Assembly: GCA_052390275.1 (NCBI GenBank)
Contig: JBQTHD010000009.1
Coordinates: forward strand, 122,166 to 186,165
Direction of reading: 5' to 3'
From: JBQTHD01 sp052390275
GTDB taxonomy: Bacteria > Actinomycetota > Acidimicrobiia > Acidimicrobiales > AC-14
DNA: 64,000 bases
Positions 35,307 through 44,718 of this stretch are shown here, piece after piece. Made by a program: the position numbers and the translations under genes. Under the pieces are notes generated by a model, which saw only the letters and a list, made by a program, of their open reading frames with translations, was not told the origin of the DNA and searched no databases. Positions within the stretch are counted from its first letter, which is position 1. The number at the start of each line of letters is the position of its first letter.

Positions 35307-38300
35307 TGACCGCCAGTTCCCCGGCCCGGGACACGAACCCCGCACCCGCCCCCCCCAGCACCGGTTCGGGCCCCGGTTGGGTCCGGCGTCTGGCCCCCTT
35401 CGTCCGCGCCCGCCGGCGCGACGCCCTCCTGGCCCTGGCCGGGGCGATGCTGGCCTCGGTGGGGGCGGTACTCGTCCCCCTGGTGGTGCGCCAAGTGGTG
35501 GACCGGATCGCCCCCGCCTCCGGTGGGCCCCAGCCCATTGGGTGGTGGCTGCTGGCTCTGGCCGGTTGCGGGCTGGTGCGCTTCACTGCCGCCTTCTTGC
35601 GGCGGTGGTTCGGCGGTCGCCTGGCGCTCGGGGTCCAGCACGACCTGAGGACAGCCATCTTCAAACACCTGATCCACCTGGACCTGGGCCGCCACGCCCA
35701 GATGACCACCGGTCAACTGCTCAGTCGGGCCACCTCGGACGTGACCCTGGTCCACGGGGTTCTGGCCATGGCCCCCCTGACCCTGGGCAGCGTTTTCGTG
35801 GTCACCAGTTCGGCGGTGGCCATGGCCTTTCTCTCGCCGCCGTTGGCTCTGGTGACGGTGGCCACCGTCCCGGCGGTGGCCTTCGGCGCCCTGCGGCTTC
35901 GCCGGACGCTGTTCCCCGCCGCCTGGGACGCCCAGCAGCGGGCCGCGGCGGTGGCCGGCGTGGTGGATGAGGCCACCGAAGGCGTCAGGGTGGTCAAGGG
36001 ATTCGGCCAGGAGGCCCGGGAACTGGCTCGCCTGCAAACCGCCGCCGAGGACCTCTACGCCGGCCGGCTGCGGTCGGCCGGGATCCAGAGCCGGTTCGAG
36101 GCCAGCCTGGCAGCGGTTCCAGCCCTGGCCCAGGTGGGGATCCTGGCCGTCGGGGGCTGGATGGCGGCCCAGGGCCGCCTGTCGCTCGGGACCCTGCTGG
36201 CCTTCACCACCTACCTGGCCCAACTCACCGCTCCCACCCGCTTTGCCGCATCGGCTCTGGCCATGGCCAGCCAGGCCCGGGCCGGCATCGACCGCATCGG
36301 CGACCTGCTCGACACCCGAGCCACCGTGACCGACCCGGCGGAGGCGGTCGAGATGGCTCCCGGGCCACCGTCCATCGACTTCTGCGACGTGAGGTTCTCC
36401 TATGCCGCCCCGGACCCGCCGGGCGGGGACACGCCAACGGCGGGACCTGGTGGGCAGGTGTTGAACGGCTTCAACCTGTCCATCGGAGCCGGGGAGACGA
36501 TGGCCCTGGTCGGGGCCTCAGGATCGGGCAAGTCGTCCGTTGCCGCCCTGGTATCCCGCCTCTACGACGTGGGTTCCGGAGCCGTCCTGGTCGGTGGGAT
36601 CGATGTCCGGCACCTGGCCAGCGGCCCTCTCCGCCGCCGGGTGGGTGTGGTCTTCGAGCAGCCCTTCCTGTTCGGCGGATCCGTCCGGGACAACATCGTC
36701 TTCGGGCGCCCCGAGGCCACCGATGACGAGGTGACCGCCGCCGCCGATGCCGCTGGGGCCCTGGGCTTCATCGACGGCCTGCCCAACGGCTTCGAAACCC
36801 GCATTGGTGAGCGGGGGGTGACGCTCTCCGGCGGCCAGCGCCAGCGGCTGGCCCTGGCCCGGGCTCTGGTGACGTCACCCGACGTCCTCGTCCTCGACGA
36901 TGCCACCTCGGCGGTGGACGCCGGGGTGGAGGCCCGCATCCATTCCGCCCTGGCCGATCGTCGGCCCCGACCAACCACCCTGTTGATCGCTCACCGGCGT
37001 TCCACCCTGGCCCTGGCCGACCGGATCGCCGTGGTGGCCGGCGGTCGGGTCATCGACGTCGGAACCCATGATCAGTTGCTGGCCCGTTGCCCGACCTACG
37101 GCGACCTTCTGGCCGGCCGGGCGACCCTGACAACCGGTCCCAACGCCGCCGCGCCGGCCTCCCCGGGGCTGGCCGTCCGGCCCGGGCCGGGGCCCTCGGG
37201 CACGGTCTCGGATTGGACCCAGTGGCGGCCCCCGGGCCCCCGGCCGGCCCGGCGGGGCGCGCTGGGCGGATCTGACGGCGCCGGCGGGGGCGGTCGGCTG
37301 AATCAGGGGGGCGGGGTCCACCACGCCATCACCTCCCTGGCTCCAACACCGGAACTTTTGGCCTCACTGGCCCGGCTGGAACCCGCCGATGAGAAGCCGG
37401 GCTTCAATCCCTTGGATCCGCCATCGCCCGGGCGCAACGGGTCCGCCCGCCGGGGCTGGAATGCGCCCGGGAGATCACCTTGCGACGTCACCTCCGCTCC
37501 GGACGAACCGGCGCGCGGCCAGTCGGTGTCCGCCGGGTCCGCTCCCGCCGGGCCGGTCCCACAGTTGTCGACCCCGGCCGGGTCGGCTTCACCCGGGCCG
37601 GTCCCACCCTTGTCGGCCCCCGCCGGGTCGGCTCCCGCCGGGCCGGTCCCACAGTTGTCGGCCCCCGCCGGGCCGGTTCCCACCGAGCCGGTTGAACCCC
37701 TGTCCGTTCCCGCCGGGCCGTTCACCACCAAGCCGGTTGCACCACTGTCGGTACCGGCCCTGGTCAGCCCGCACAAGCGGGGCCTGGGGGTGGCGCTGGC
37801 CCTGGTGGGAGCTCATACCGCCGCCGCCCTGGCCGGGCCGTGGCTGGTCCGACGAGGGATCGATTCCGGGGTGGCCACCGGGCAGGTGCCGGTGGTTCTG
37901 ATCACCGCCGGGGTGATGGCGGTGGTGGCCCTGGCCGACTGGTGGGTCACCGGCCTGGGCGGTCTGGCCACCGCCCGGGTGGCGGAAAAGGTGCTGTTCG
38001 GGCTAAGGGTCCGGGTGTTCGCCCACCTGCAGCGACTGGGGGTCGACTTCTACGAGCGGGAGACCGCCGGCGGGATCATGACCCGGATGACGGCGGACAT
38101 GGAATCGCTGACCGCCCTCCTCGAAGAGGGGATGGTGGGGGCCATTTCCAACGTGGTGGTGTGTGCCGGGGTGGTGGTGGCCATGATGGCCATGAGCCCG
38201 GCCCTGGCCCTTACCGCTCTGGTCGTGGTCGTCCCCCTGGCCCTGGCCACCGCCTGGTTCCGCCGGCGGTCCGACCAGGCCTACGTGACCGCCCGCCAAC

Positions 38301-39535
38301 GGGTGGCCGAACTCAACACCGCCCTGGCCGAATCCATCGCCGGGGTCCGGGTCACCCAGGCCTTCGCCCGGCAGAGCCACAGCCAGGCGGTGTTCGAGAC
38401 GGTGGCCCAGGGATTCTTCGCCGCCCGCCTGGCCTCGCAGCGACTGCTGGCTCTCTACTTCCCTTTCGTCGAACTGCTGTCAGTGCTGGCCCTGGTGGCG
38501 GTGCTGGGAGTGGGGAGCCGACTGGTGGTGGCCGGGTCGCTGAGCATCGGGGAGTTGATCGCCTTCACGTTGTACCTGACGCTGTTCTTCAGCCCGGTTC
38601 AGCACCTCTCTCAGGTGGTCGACGCCTACCAGCAGGCCCGGGCCGCCCTGACCCAGACAGCTGAACTCCTGGCCGAGATCCCCTCAGTCCTCGACGATCC
38701 CAATGGCGTGCCCGCCGGCCGCCTGCGGGGGGACATCGAACTGCGGGGGGTGAGCTACCGCTACCCGGGGGCCGGCGTCGATGCGCTCAGATGCGTCGAC
38801 CTTCGCATCGCCCCGGGCGAGACGGTGGCCCTGGTGGGGCCCACCGGGGCCGGCAAGTCCACCGTGGTCAAACTGCTGGCCCGGTTCATCGACCCCAGCG
38901 CCGGGGTGGTGGCGGTGGACGCGGTGCCGGTGGCCAGCTATGGCCTGGCCTCCTATCGGGCCAACCTGGGCTACGTGCCCCAGGAGCCGTTTCTTCACGC
39001 CGCCCCACTCCGGGAGGCCATCGCCTACGCCCGGCCCGACGCCACCGACGCCGAGGTGGAATCGGCGGCCCGGGCGGTGGGAGCCCACGACCTGGTGGTC
39101 AGCCTGCCGGGGGGTTACCACCACGTGCTGGGCGAACGGGGGGGATCCCTGGCCGCCGGTCAACGCCAGTTGCTGGCCCTGGCCCGGGCCCGGCTGGCCG
39201 ATCCGGCCATCCTGCTGCTGGACGAAGCCACCGCCAACCTGGACCTGGTGTCCGAAGCCAAGGTGACCCGGGCCATGGCCGAGGCCGCCGCCCACCGGAC
39301 CACGGTGGTGGTGGCCCACCGCCTCGACACCGCCCGCCGGGCCGACCGAATCGTGGTCCTCGACGGCGGCCAGATAGTCGAGTCCGGCACCCACGATCAC
39401 CTGGTGGCCGCCGCCGGCCTCTACGCCCGGATGTGGGCCAGCTTCTCCCTGGGCCAGGAGGACCCGCCCGACGGCCAGGATTCGGCGACGACCAATGTGA
39501 CGAACGCCAAAGTGCGGAGATACCAGGTCATTTAG
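35306..39535 (+). CDS. fused heterodimer-type ABC exporter (TMD-NBD-TMD-NBD)
   Basis: A 1409-residue protein holding two complete half-transporters. NBD1 has Walker A GASGSGKS (403-410), LSGGQRQR (about 507) and Walker B VLVLDDATS with Asp532 where the catalytic Glu should be. NBD2 has GPTGAGKS (about 1178), the weakened signature LAAGQRQL (about 1282) and the intact ILLLDEATANLD (Glu1307). So one ATP site is degenerate and one is catalytic, as in BmrCD or TM287/288. The halves are joined by a Pro/Ala-rich linker of about 200 residues that includes five 15-residue repeats (741-815). The adjacent MarR suggests drug or toxin efflux. Confidence 0.93.
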   Translation: MTASSPARDTNPAPAPPSTGSGPGWVRRLAPFVRARRRDALLALAGAMLASVGAVLVPLVVRQVVDRIAPASGGPQPIGWWLLALAGCGLVRFTAAFLRRWFGGRLALGVQHDLRTAIFKHLIHLDLGRHAQMTTGQLLSRATSDVTLVHGVLAMAPLTLGSVFVVTSSAVAMAFLSPPLALVTVATVPAVAFGALRLRRTLFPAAWDAQQRAAAVAGVVDEATEGVRVVKGFGQEARELARLQTAAEDLYAGRLRSAGIQSRFEASLAAVPALAQVGILAVGGWMAAQGRLSLGTLLAFTTYLAQLTAPTRFAASALAMASQARAGIDRIGDLLDTRATVTDPAEAVEMAPGPPSIDFCDVRFSYAAPDPPGGDTPTAGPGGQVLNGFNLSIGAGETMALVGASGSGKSSVAALVSRLYDVGSGAVLVGGIDVRHLASGPLRRRVGVVFEQPFLFGGSVRDNIVFGRPEATDDEVTAAADAAGALGFIDGLPNGFETRIGERGVTLSGGQRQRLALARALVTSPDVLVLDDATSAVDAGVEARIHSALADRRPRPTTLLIAHRRSTLALADRIAVVAGGRVIDVGTHDQLLARCPTYGDLLAGRATLTTGPNAAAPASPGLAVRPGPGPSGTVSDWTQWRPPGPRPARRGALGGSDGAGGGGRLNQGGGVHHAITSLAPTPELLASLARLEPADEKPGFNPLDPPSPGRNGSARRGWNAPGRSPCDVTSAPDEPARGQSVSAGSAPAGPVPQLSTPAGSASPGPVPPLSAPAGSAPAGPVPQLSAPAGPVPTEPVEPLSVPAGPFTTKPVAPLSVPALVSPHKRGLGVALALVGAHTAAALAGPWLVRRGIDSGVATGQVPVVLITAGVMAVVALADWWVTGLGGLATARVAEKVLFGLRVRVFAHLQRLGVDFYERETAGGIMTRMTADMESLTALLEEGMVGAISNVVVCAGVVVAMMAMSPALALTALVVVVPLALATAWFRRRSDQAYVTARQRVAELNTALAESIAGVRVTQAFARQSHSQAVFETVAQGFFAARLASQRLLALYFPFVELLSVLALVAVLGVGSRLVVAGSLSIGELIAFTLYLTLFFSPVQHLSQVVDAYQQARAALTQTAELLAEIPSVLDDPNGVPAGRLRGDIELRGVSYRYPGAGVDALRCVDLRIAPGETVALVGPTGAGKSTVVKLLARFIDPSAGVVAVDAVPVASYGLASYRANLGYVPQEPFLHAAPLREAIAYARPDATDAEVESAARAVGAHDLVVSLPGGYHHVLGERGGSLAAGQRQLLALARARLADPAILLLDEATANLDLVSEAKVTRAMAEAAAHRTTVVVAHRLDTARRADRIVVLDGGQIVESGTHDHLVAAAGLYARMWASFSLGQEDPPDGQDSATTNVTNAKVRRYQVI
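37526..37750. repeat. five 45-bp repeats in the ABC linker
   Basis: Five consecutive 45-bp units encode 15-residue repeats such as APAGSAPAGPVPQLS and TPAGSASPGPVPPLS, the last two more diverged. They lie exactly between the two half-transporters and keep the frame. Confidence 0.93.
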
Positions 39536-39619
39536 CGTTCATCATCGCGGGCCTCAGCCAGGATCTGGCTCAGACTGGGACTGGCCGCCGGCCGTAGGGG
39601 ACGAGGAAGTTCGTGTGCT

Positions 39620-40615
39620 TCAAGGCGCTGGGCGGGCCTGCAGTCGAGACGGCGCAGCAGTCCAGACGGCGTAGCAGGCCAGGGGCGAGGCCGCCTTCGT
39701 GAGGCGGTCGTCGACGGCGGAGACTTTGGCGATGATCTTCGGATCGGCGACGGAGAACAACCGGCGAAGTAAGCCGGGCCGGATGACGAAGGCCAATTCG
39801 TAGGGAAGCCAACTGAACAGGGTCAGCGACACGACCCGGTAGCCAGCGTCGGTGAAGGCCCGGCGGTTGCGGCCCTGGCCGGCGAAGTAGTGGCGTTCCC
39901 GGCGAGCCGCCAACAAGTTGAAGAAGAGGAACTGTGGACAGCCCAGGCGGGGCTCGAAGGCCACCACCCGGCCCCGGGACGAAAGCAGCGGCCTCAAGGT
40001 GGCCAGGAGCCCGCTGGGGTCATCCAAATGGTGCAGGAGGTTCTTGGCCACCACCAGGTCGACGGTGCCCGGTTCCATCTGGGCCGCCACCTGGCTGGCA
40101 TCACCGCAGATCAGTGACCCATTGACCACCTCCCGTGCGATGTCGAGAGCCGACGCGCTCAAGTCGCTGCCGGTGTAGGCCACCGGAAGGCCGCGGGCGG
40201 CCCCGGTGCGCTCGATGGCCGCCCCCAACAGGCCCTCGCCGCAGCCGATCTCGAGCACTCGAACGGGTGAGAACTCCTTCTCCGCCGTCGGATCCAGCGC
40301 CTCGAACAGGCGGGCTGCAGTGCGGTCGTTGAAGGATCGGAACAGCGGGTGGCGGTGCTGGTCCCGCACGGCGGCCGCCCGACCTGCGTAGTGGCGGTCG
40401 TAATAGGTGCGCTGAAACTCCTGGTCGCCGTCGCCAGCCACCTCCCTGCCGCCAGACCCGGCAGGTCCACCCTGCGTCAATCCATCTCCGGTCGCGCGCA
40501 GTTCCGCCGATCCAGCTTCGCCACGACCGGCTCCGGAGATACGAGCCTCGGACACGCTCTCACCATTGCATGCCTGCCACCGGGTGGGCGAAGTGACTTC
40601 GTGCCGCAACCTCAA
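39620..40615 (-). CDS. class I SAM-dependent methyltransferase
   Basis: A 331-residue methyltransferase. After an unconserved leader of about 65 residues comes FQRTYYDRHYAGR, then motif I VLEIGCGEGLLGAAIE (about 117-132), TGSDLSASALDIA, and VVAKNLLHHLDDPSGLL. The C-terminal part is hydrophobic (LFSWLPYELAFVIRPGLL), suggesting a membrane or lipid substrate. The true start may be internal, near residue 60. Confidence 0.8.
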   Translation of the reverse strand: MRLRHEVTSPTRWQACNGESVSEARISGAGRGEAGSAELRATGDGLTQGGPAGSGGREVAGDGDQEFQRTYYDRHYAGRAAAVRDQHRHPLFRSFNDRTAARLFEALDPTAEKEFSPVRVLEIGCGEGLLGAAIERTGAARGLPVAYTGSDLSASALDIAREVVNGSLICGDASQVAAQMEPGTVDLVVAKNLLHHLDDPSGLLATLRPLLSSRGRVVAFEPRLGCPQFLFFNLLAARRERHYFAGQGRNRRAFTDAGYRVVSLTLFSWLPYELAFVIRPGLLRRLFSVADPKIIAKVSAVDDRLTKAASPLACYAVWTAAPSRLQARPAP

Positions 40616-40631
40616 AGGATCCAGCTCGCTG

Positions 40632-40648
40632 TATACAGTTGCTGTATA
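40632..40648. promoter_or_regulatory. perfect palindrome over the vapB start
   Basis: TATACAG-TTG-CTGTATA is a perfect 7+7 bp inverted repeat whose last base is the A of the ATG at 40648. In GC-rich surroundings it is almost certainly the promoter/operator of the downstream VapBC module. Confidence 0.7.
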
Positions 40649-40890
40649 TGGTGTCTACCCGTACGCAGATCTACCTGACCAGGTCCCAGCGAGCCCAACT
40701 CGATGAGCTGGGACATCAGCGAGGCGTGGCCCTGGCTGTGCTGGTCCGCGAGGCGATAGACCGCTACCTGGGTTCCGAACCCGATGCCGATCGGGCCAGG
40801 GCACTAGCGGACACTTTCGGCTCCCTGGTCGAACTGGAGGTTCCCGATCGGGACGAGTGGGACGCCGAGCCTGCCGTGCACCGGGCATGA
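40648..40890 (+). CDS. vapB: VapB-type RHH antitoxin
   Basis: An 80-residue antitoxin: VSTRTQIYLTRSQRAQLDEL and VALAVLVREAIDRYLG make a ribbon-helix-helix domain, followed by an acidic C-terminal tail (ELEVPDRDEWDAEP) that would bind the toxin. There is no Shine-Dalgarno sequence; the start abuts the palindrome, so the mRNA is probably leaderless and repression acts at the transcription start. GTG at 40651 is an alternative. Confidence 0.85.
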   Translation: MVSTRTQIYLTRSQRAQLDELGHQRGVALAVLVREAIDRYLGSEPDADRARALADTFGSLVELEVPDRDEWDAEPAVHRA

Positions 40891-40980
40891 GCCCAACGCC
40901 GGATCCAGGCCGATGCCTCTGCCACTTGGTGGCAGGCCCCTCAACCCCCTCAAGCGGCGCTTGTCGCCGCAACAATCTCC

Positions 40981-41334
40981 GTGGCTGAAGTCCTGGTCGA
41001 CACCGACGTCCTGATCGACCATCTCCGGGGTGCCGCCGCGCTGACCGCCGACGCCGACCGGCTCTCATATTCGGTGGTGACCCGGTGTGAGTTGTTCGCT
41101 GGAACCCGGGTGGACGAGAACGTGGTCCGCCGAGTCCTCTCGGCTCTCAATGAAATCCCCGTCGACCGGGCCATCGCCGAACGGGCTGGTCGGATACGCC
41201 GGGCGCTGGGAATCAGAACCCCCGACGCACTCATCGCCGCCACGGCTCTGGTAAACGGTTTCCAGTTGCGCACCCGGAACCGTCGCCACTTCGGCACGGT
41301 ACCCGGCCTTATTTTGTGGTCCCCGCCTGAGTAG
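40981..41334 (+). CDS. vapC: VapC-type PIN-domain toxin
   Basis: A 117-residue PIN-domain RNase with Asp in VDTDVLIDHLRG, Glu in VVTRCELFAGT, Asp in RTPDALIAATAL and a final RTRNRRHF. It starts with GTG 90 bp after the antitoxin stop, an unusually wide gap for vapBC, in which no gene is evident. It is a different subfamily from the VapC at 17.0 kb. Confidence 0.87.
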   Translation: MAEVLVDTDVLIDHLRGAAALTADADRLSYSVVTRCELFAGTRVDENVVRRVLSALNEIPVDRAIAERAGRIRRALGIRTPDALIAATALVNGFQLRTRNRRHFGTVPGLILWSPPE

Positions 41335-41480
41335 GGCCGCCGCGATCCATGCTGAAGGTGGGCCACCGTCGCCCCGCCCAAGCCGAAGGGGCGGGCCAAC
41401 TTCGCCGGTCGAAGCCGGCGGCTACTGAATTCGCCGCCAGTCAGCCCAAAGCGGCCGAACGCGGCTTTAGGGTCGCCGGC

Positions 41481-42827
41481 GTGAGGCGGACCGCAAAGCA
41501 GCGGGCCCTCGATGGGCGGATCGCCGGCCTGGCGTTCCCGGCCCTCGGGGCGCTGATCGCCGAACCCCTTTACGTGCTGACCGACACGGCCATTGTCGGG
41601 CGGATCGGCACCACCGAGTTGGGGGGTCTGGCCGTGGCCTCCACCATCCTGGTCGGCGGGGCCTCGGTGTTCGTTTTCCTGGCCTACGCCACCACCAGCC
41701 AGGTGGCCCGTTCCCGGGGTTCAGGGAACACCAACGCGGCTGTGTCGCAGGGTGTGGCGGCCCTGTGGTTGGCCGCCGGTATCGGAATCGTCCTGGCCGT
41801 GGCCGGCTGGGCCGGCTCGGGGCCGGCTGTCAGGGCCATCGGGGCCGAGCCTTCGGTGTCGCGGGCGGCCTTGACCTACCTGCGCATAAGCCTGCCGGGA
41901 GTTCCGTTCCTGCTGATGAGTCTGGCCGGGGCCGGGTTCCTTCGAGGCCTGGCCGACACCCGAACGACGCTCGTCGTGGCCGCCCTGGGGGTCGTCGCCA
42001 ACCTGGTGCTGGAGGTGGTGGCGGTCTACGGGTTGGATCTGGGCCTGGCCGGATCGGCTGCTTCGACGGTGGTGGCTCAGGTGGGCGTGGCCGTCGCCTA
42101 CGGGGTCCTGGTCTACCGCCGGGCGGCCGATGCCGGGGTGGGCCGGGTGCCCACCGGGGCCGAGGTCAGCGCCCTTGCCCGCATCAGCGGCTCACTGCTG
42201 GTGCGCACCATTGCCCTGCGGGCCAGCCTGGCCCTGGCCACCGCCCTGGCCGCCCGGCGGGGCACGGTGGCACTGGCCGCCCACCAGGTCACCTTCGAGG
42301 TCTGGAGCGCCCTGGCTCTGGCCCTCGACGCGCTGGCCATCGCCGCCCAGGCCCTGGTGGCCGAGAGGCTGGGAGCCGGCGACGTGGGTGGCGCCCGGGC
42401 GGCCGCTACCCGGGCGCTGAACTGGGGCTTGGGGGCCGGGGTGGTCTCGGCCGTTGTTCTGCTTCCTCTGGCCACGGTGGTGGCGGGGGTGTTCACCTCC
42501 GATCCCGAAGTGACCCGGTTGGCGGCGACGCTGCTGGTGGTGGCCGCTGTCCTGCAGCCGCTGGCCGGCGTGGTCTTCGTCCTCGATGGGATTCTGATGG
42601 GGGCCGGGGACATGAAATTCCTGGCATGGGCCATGGCGGCCTCCGGTGTGGTCTTCGTCCTGGCGGCGATGGCCACCGAGCGGTGGGGGCTGGACGTCCG
42701 GTGGGTGTGGTGGTCCATCGGGGCCTTCATGGGCGCCCGAGCCGTCGGCCTCGTGTGCCGCTTTCTCCAGGGCGGGTGGGTGCTTCCCAGCAGGCCAGCG
42801 GCAGCGGGGACGCCCCGTGGGCATTGA
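41481..42827 (+). CDS. MATE-family efflux transporter (DinF-like)
   Basis: A 448-residue transporter from GTG at 41481, with about twelve hydrophobic helices in two homologous halves. The first helix contains LAFPALGALIAEPLYVLTDT, typical of MATE/DinF proteins, and the second half begins LLVRTIALRASLALATALAARR with the AHQV segment. It exports cationic drugs or metabolites using H+ or Na+ gradients. A longer frame to 41349 has a basic, unlikely leader. Confidence 0.9.
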   Translation: MRRTAKQRALDGRIAGLAFPALGALIAEPLYVLTDTAIVGRIGTTELGGLAVASTILVGGASVFVFLAYATTSQVARSRGSGNTNAAVSQGVAALWLAAGIGIVLAVAGWAGSGPAVRAIGAEPSVSRAALTYLRISLPGVPFLLMSLAGAGFLRGLADTRTTLVVAALGVVANLVLEVVAVYGLDLGLAGSAASTVVAQVGVAVAYGVLVYRRAADAGVGRVPTGAEVSALARISGSLLVRTIALRASLALATALAARRGTVALAAHQVTFEVWSALALALDALAIAAQALVAERLGAGDVGGARAAATRALNWGLGAGVVSAVVLLPLATVVAGVFTSDPEVTRLAATLLVVAAVLQPLAGVVFVLDGILMGAGDMKFLAWAMAASGVVFVLAAMATERWGLDVRWVWWSIGAFMGARAVGLVCRFLQGGWVLPSRPAAAGTPRGH

Positions 42828-42946
42828 GGGCCGGGCTTGGCCGGCGGCGGAGTCTGGGCCGGACGCCCCCGGTGATTTCGGCGTGTTCTGATCCGCCCGG
42901 GCCAAAGGTTCCTGGGCCCAGTTTCGAAGCTTTAGGGAGTTAGGCT

Positions 42947-42969
42947 TTTCTAACTCGACGAGTTAGAAA
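42947..42969. promoter_or_regulatory. 23-bp perfect palindrome before fic remnant
   Basis: TTTCTAACTCG-A-CGAGTTAGAAA, with 11-bp arms and a single central base, in an AT-rich patch; a further GAGTTAG lies just upstream at about 42937. It has the form of an operator and stands about 7 bp before the remaining fic coding sequence. Confidence 0.65.
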
Positions 42970-42975
42970 GGTTTC

Positions 42976-43393
42976 ATCGCCCGCGACATCGGCGGCTATC
43001 TGTCGGGTCTGACCCGATGGCGCCTCGGCGACGTGGCGGGTTGGGGTGACGTGGATGGCCGAGGCCATCAGTGAGTCCTGCGAGCAGGTCGGCGATTTCC
43101 TGATCCGAAGCCAGGACATCAGCCGACGCTGGAACGCACAGGTGGCCGGCCTCCGATCCGACGCCGCCGCCCGCCGGCTGGTTGGCATTCTCCCGCGCCA
43201 TCTGGTCGTCACTGCTCCAATGGTGACCGGTCTGCTCAACGTGTCCGGGCCGACCGCCCGGGCGGCCATCAACTCGCTGGCCACCCTGGGTCTTCTCCAG
43301 CCATTGGAGTTGCGGCCGAACCGGCCCGGCCGGCCGGCCCAGTGGAGGGTGGCTGGCGAATTCGTTTCGGCCCTGGGCCGATGGGCCCGATAG
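42976..43393 (+). pseudogene. truncated, frameshifted Fic-family gene (C-terminal part)
   Basis: Only the end of a Fic AMPylator-type protein is left. One frame from 42976 reads RDIGGYLSGLTRWRLGDVAGW; after a one-base slip in the G-run at 43043-43046 the next frame reads VTWMAEAISESCEQVGDFL, then ISRRWNAQVAGLRSDAAARR and a winged-helix VVTAPMVTGLLNVSGPTARAAI. The catalytic HxFx(D/E)GNGR motif is missing. GTG at 43046 could still express the DNA-binding part alone (115 residues). Confidence 0.7.
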
Positions 43394-43410
43394 GGCGGCC
43401 TCGGGCCGCG

Positions 43411-44715
43411 TCAGCCGGGAGAGAACAGACCAAGCTGGCAGTCGGTGGACGGGACGCGAGCGGTCGCCGTGGCGGGACTTGGCGGCGTCGCCGGCGGATG
43501 GTCCCGGCGGAAGTGTTTGCTGAGGGTGTCCACCTGTCCCTGGTAGTGGGAGGCGTAGTCGCTCCCATACAACCGGTCGGGGGGTTCCATCATGCGCTCG
43601 AAGCGCAAGCGACAGATCCTCTGGCCGTGTTCGATCATGAAGGGAACGTCGTGGGCCCGGACCTCCAGCGCGGCCCGGGACCCGAGCAGGGCGCCGTCGG
43701 CGCTGAACCCGAAGCCGGGGTCGAAGAACCCGGCGTAGTGGGTGCGCAACTCGCCGCTGGTGGGGTCGAACGCGGTCATCTCCGCCGCCAGGTGGGGCGG
43801 TACGGTCACCGCCTCCTCTGAAAGCAACAGGTAGAACCGCTCGGGGTCGAGCACGATGCGCTGGCCGGCCTCGCTGCTCACCGATTCCCAGTAGGGATCC
43901 ACCTCGTGGGTGCCCACCCCGGCCAGGGCAAGGCGGGGGGTGTTGCGCCGGGCCCGGTACCCCACCCGGTGGGAGGAATCGCCCCGCAGGTCCAGGCCCA
44001 GCAGCAGGCCGTTGTCGATGACCAGCCGATCGGCGGGCACCGGCCCGGACCGGCCGTAGAGCAACGGCTGGACCAGATGGGCGGCCCGGATGTCGTCGTC
44101 GCCGAGCCAGGGCTGGCCGACCAGCAGCCGTAACTGGTTGAGGGACTGGCCCTGGCGGGCCAGGACGGCAAACGAGAGCGGCACCACCTCCAGGTACAAC
44201 GGCCCCCGATAACCCGGGCGGATCTCATCGAAGGCCGTCCCCCCGTCGGTGATGACCCGGGTGAAGACGTCGAGGCGGCCGGTGGAGCTCTTGGGGTTGG
44301 CCCGGCCCCGCACACCTGCGGGAAGGTCCAGGCTCTCCAAAAGGGGAATGAGGTAAGGCCGGTTGGGCTCGAGCACAGCGCCTTCGTCGCGCAGGTCGAG
44401 TTCGTCGATGATCAGGGGTCCCAGGCGGTCCTGCACCCGGGAATCGGGGCCGGGCAGAAAGCTGCATCTCAGGCGCCAGGCCCGTTCCGCCAGTCGGAGG
44501 TCCAAGCTGGCCGGCTGGATGGCGCCCGGGTCGATCCTGTAGTCGCCGGCGGCAATCCAGCCGTCGCCTACGGCCTGGCGCAGGGCCTGGCAGGGCAGCA
44601 CCCCCTGGGCCCTGGGGCCAGGGGACCCGGCCGGTGACCCCGGTCCCCCCGCGGGAGGCTTAGCGGCAAGCCCCGGGACGGCTGCAGCGCCGGGCCCGGC
44701 GGAGGAATCCTCCAT
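43411..44715 (-). CDS. dcd: bidomain 2'-deoxycytidine 5'-triphosphate deaminase
   Basis: A 434-residue member of the large dCTP deaminase family (PF06559 type), in which two dUTPase-like barrels are joined. Landmarks: IQPASLDLRLAERAWRLR, GVRGRANPKSSTGRLDVF (the RxxxKSSxxR active site), and in the second half HYAGFFDPGFG with VRAHDVPFMIEHGQ. It makes dUTP from dCTP for dTMP supply. Residues 1-45 are Pro/Gly/Ala-rich and probably not part of the fold; the true start may be internal. Confidence 0.88.
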   Translation of the reverse strand: MEDSSAGPGAAAVPGLAAKPPAGGPGSPAGSPGPRAQGVLPCQALRQAVGDGWIAAGDYRIDPGAIQPASLDLRLAERAWRLRCSFLPGPDSRVQDRLGPLIIDELDLRDEGAVLEPNRPYLIPLLESLDLPAGVRGRANPKSSTGRLDVFTRVITDGGTAFDEIRPGYRGPLYLEVVPLSFAVLARQGQSLNQLRLLVGQPWLGDDDIRAAHLVQPLLYGRSGPVPADRLVIDNGLLLGLDLRGDSSHRVGYRARRNTPRLALAGVGTHEVDPYWESVSSEAGQRIVLDPERFYLLLSEEAVTVPPHLAAEMTAFDPTSGELRTHYAGFFDPGFGFSADGALLGSRAALEVRAHDVPFMIEHGQRICRLRFERMMEPPDRLYGSDYASHYQGQVDTLSKHFRRDHPPATPPSPATATARVPSTDCQLGLFSPG

Positions 44716-44718
44716 GGA

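Noticed and set aside
36512..36900. NBD1 of the ABC exporter as a dead, decaying domain
   Set aside because: Walker A, LSGGQ and the H-loop are intact; the Asp-for-Glu change pairs with LAAGQ in NBD2 and fits a normal degenerate site.
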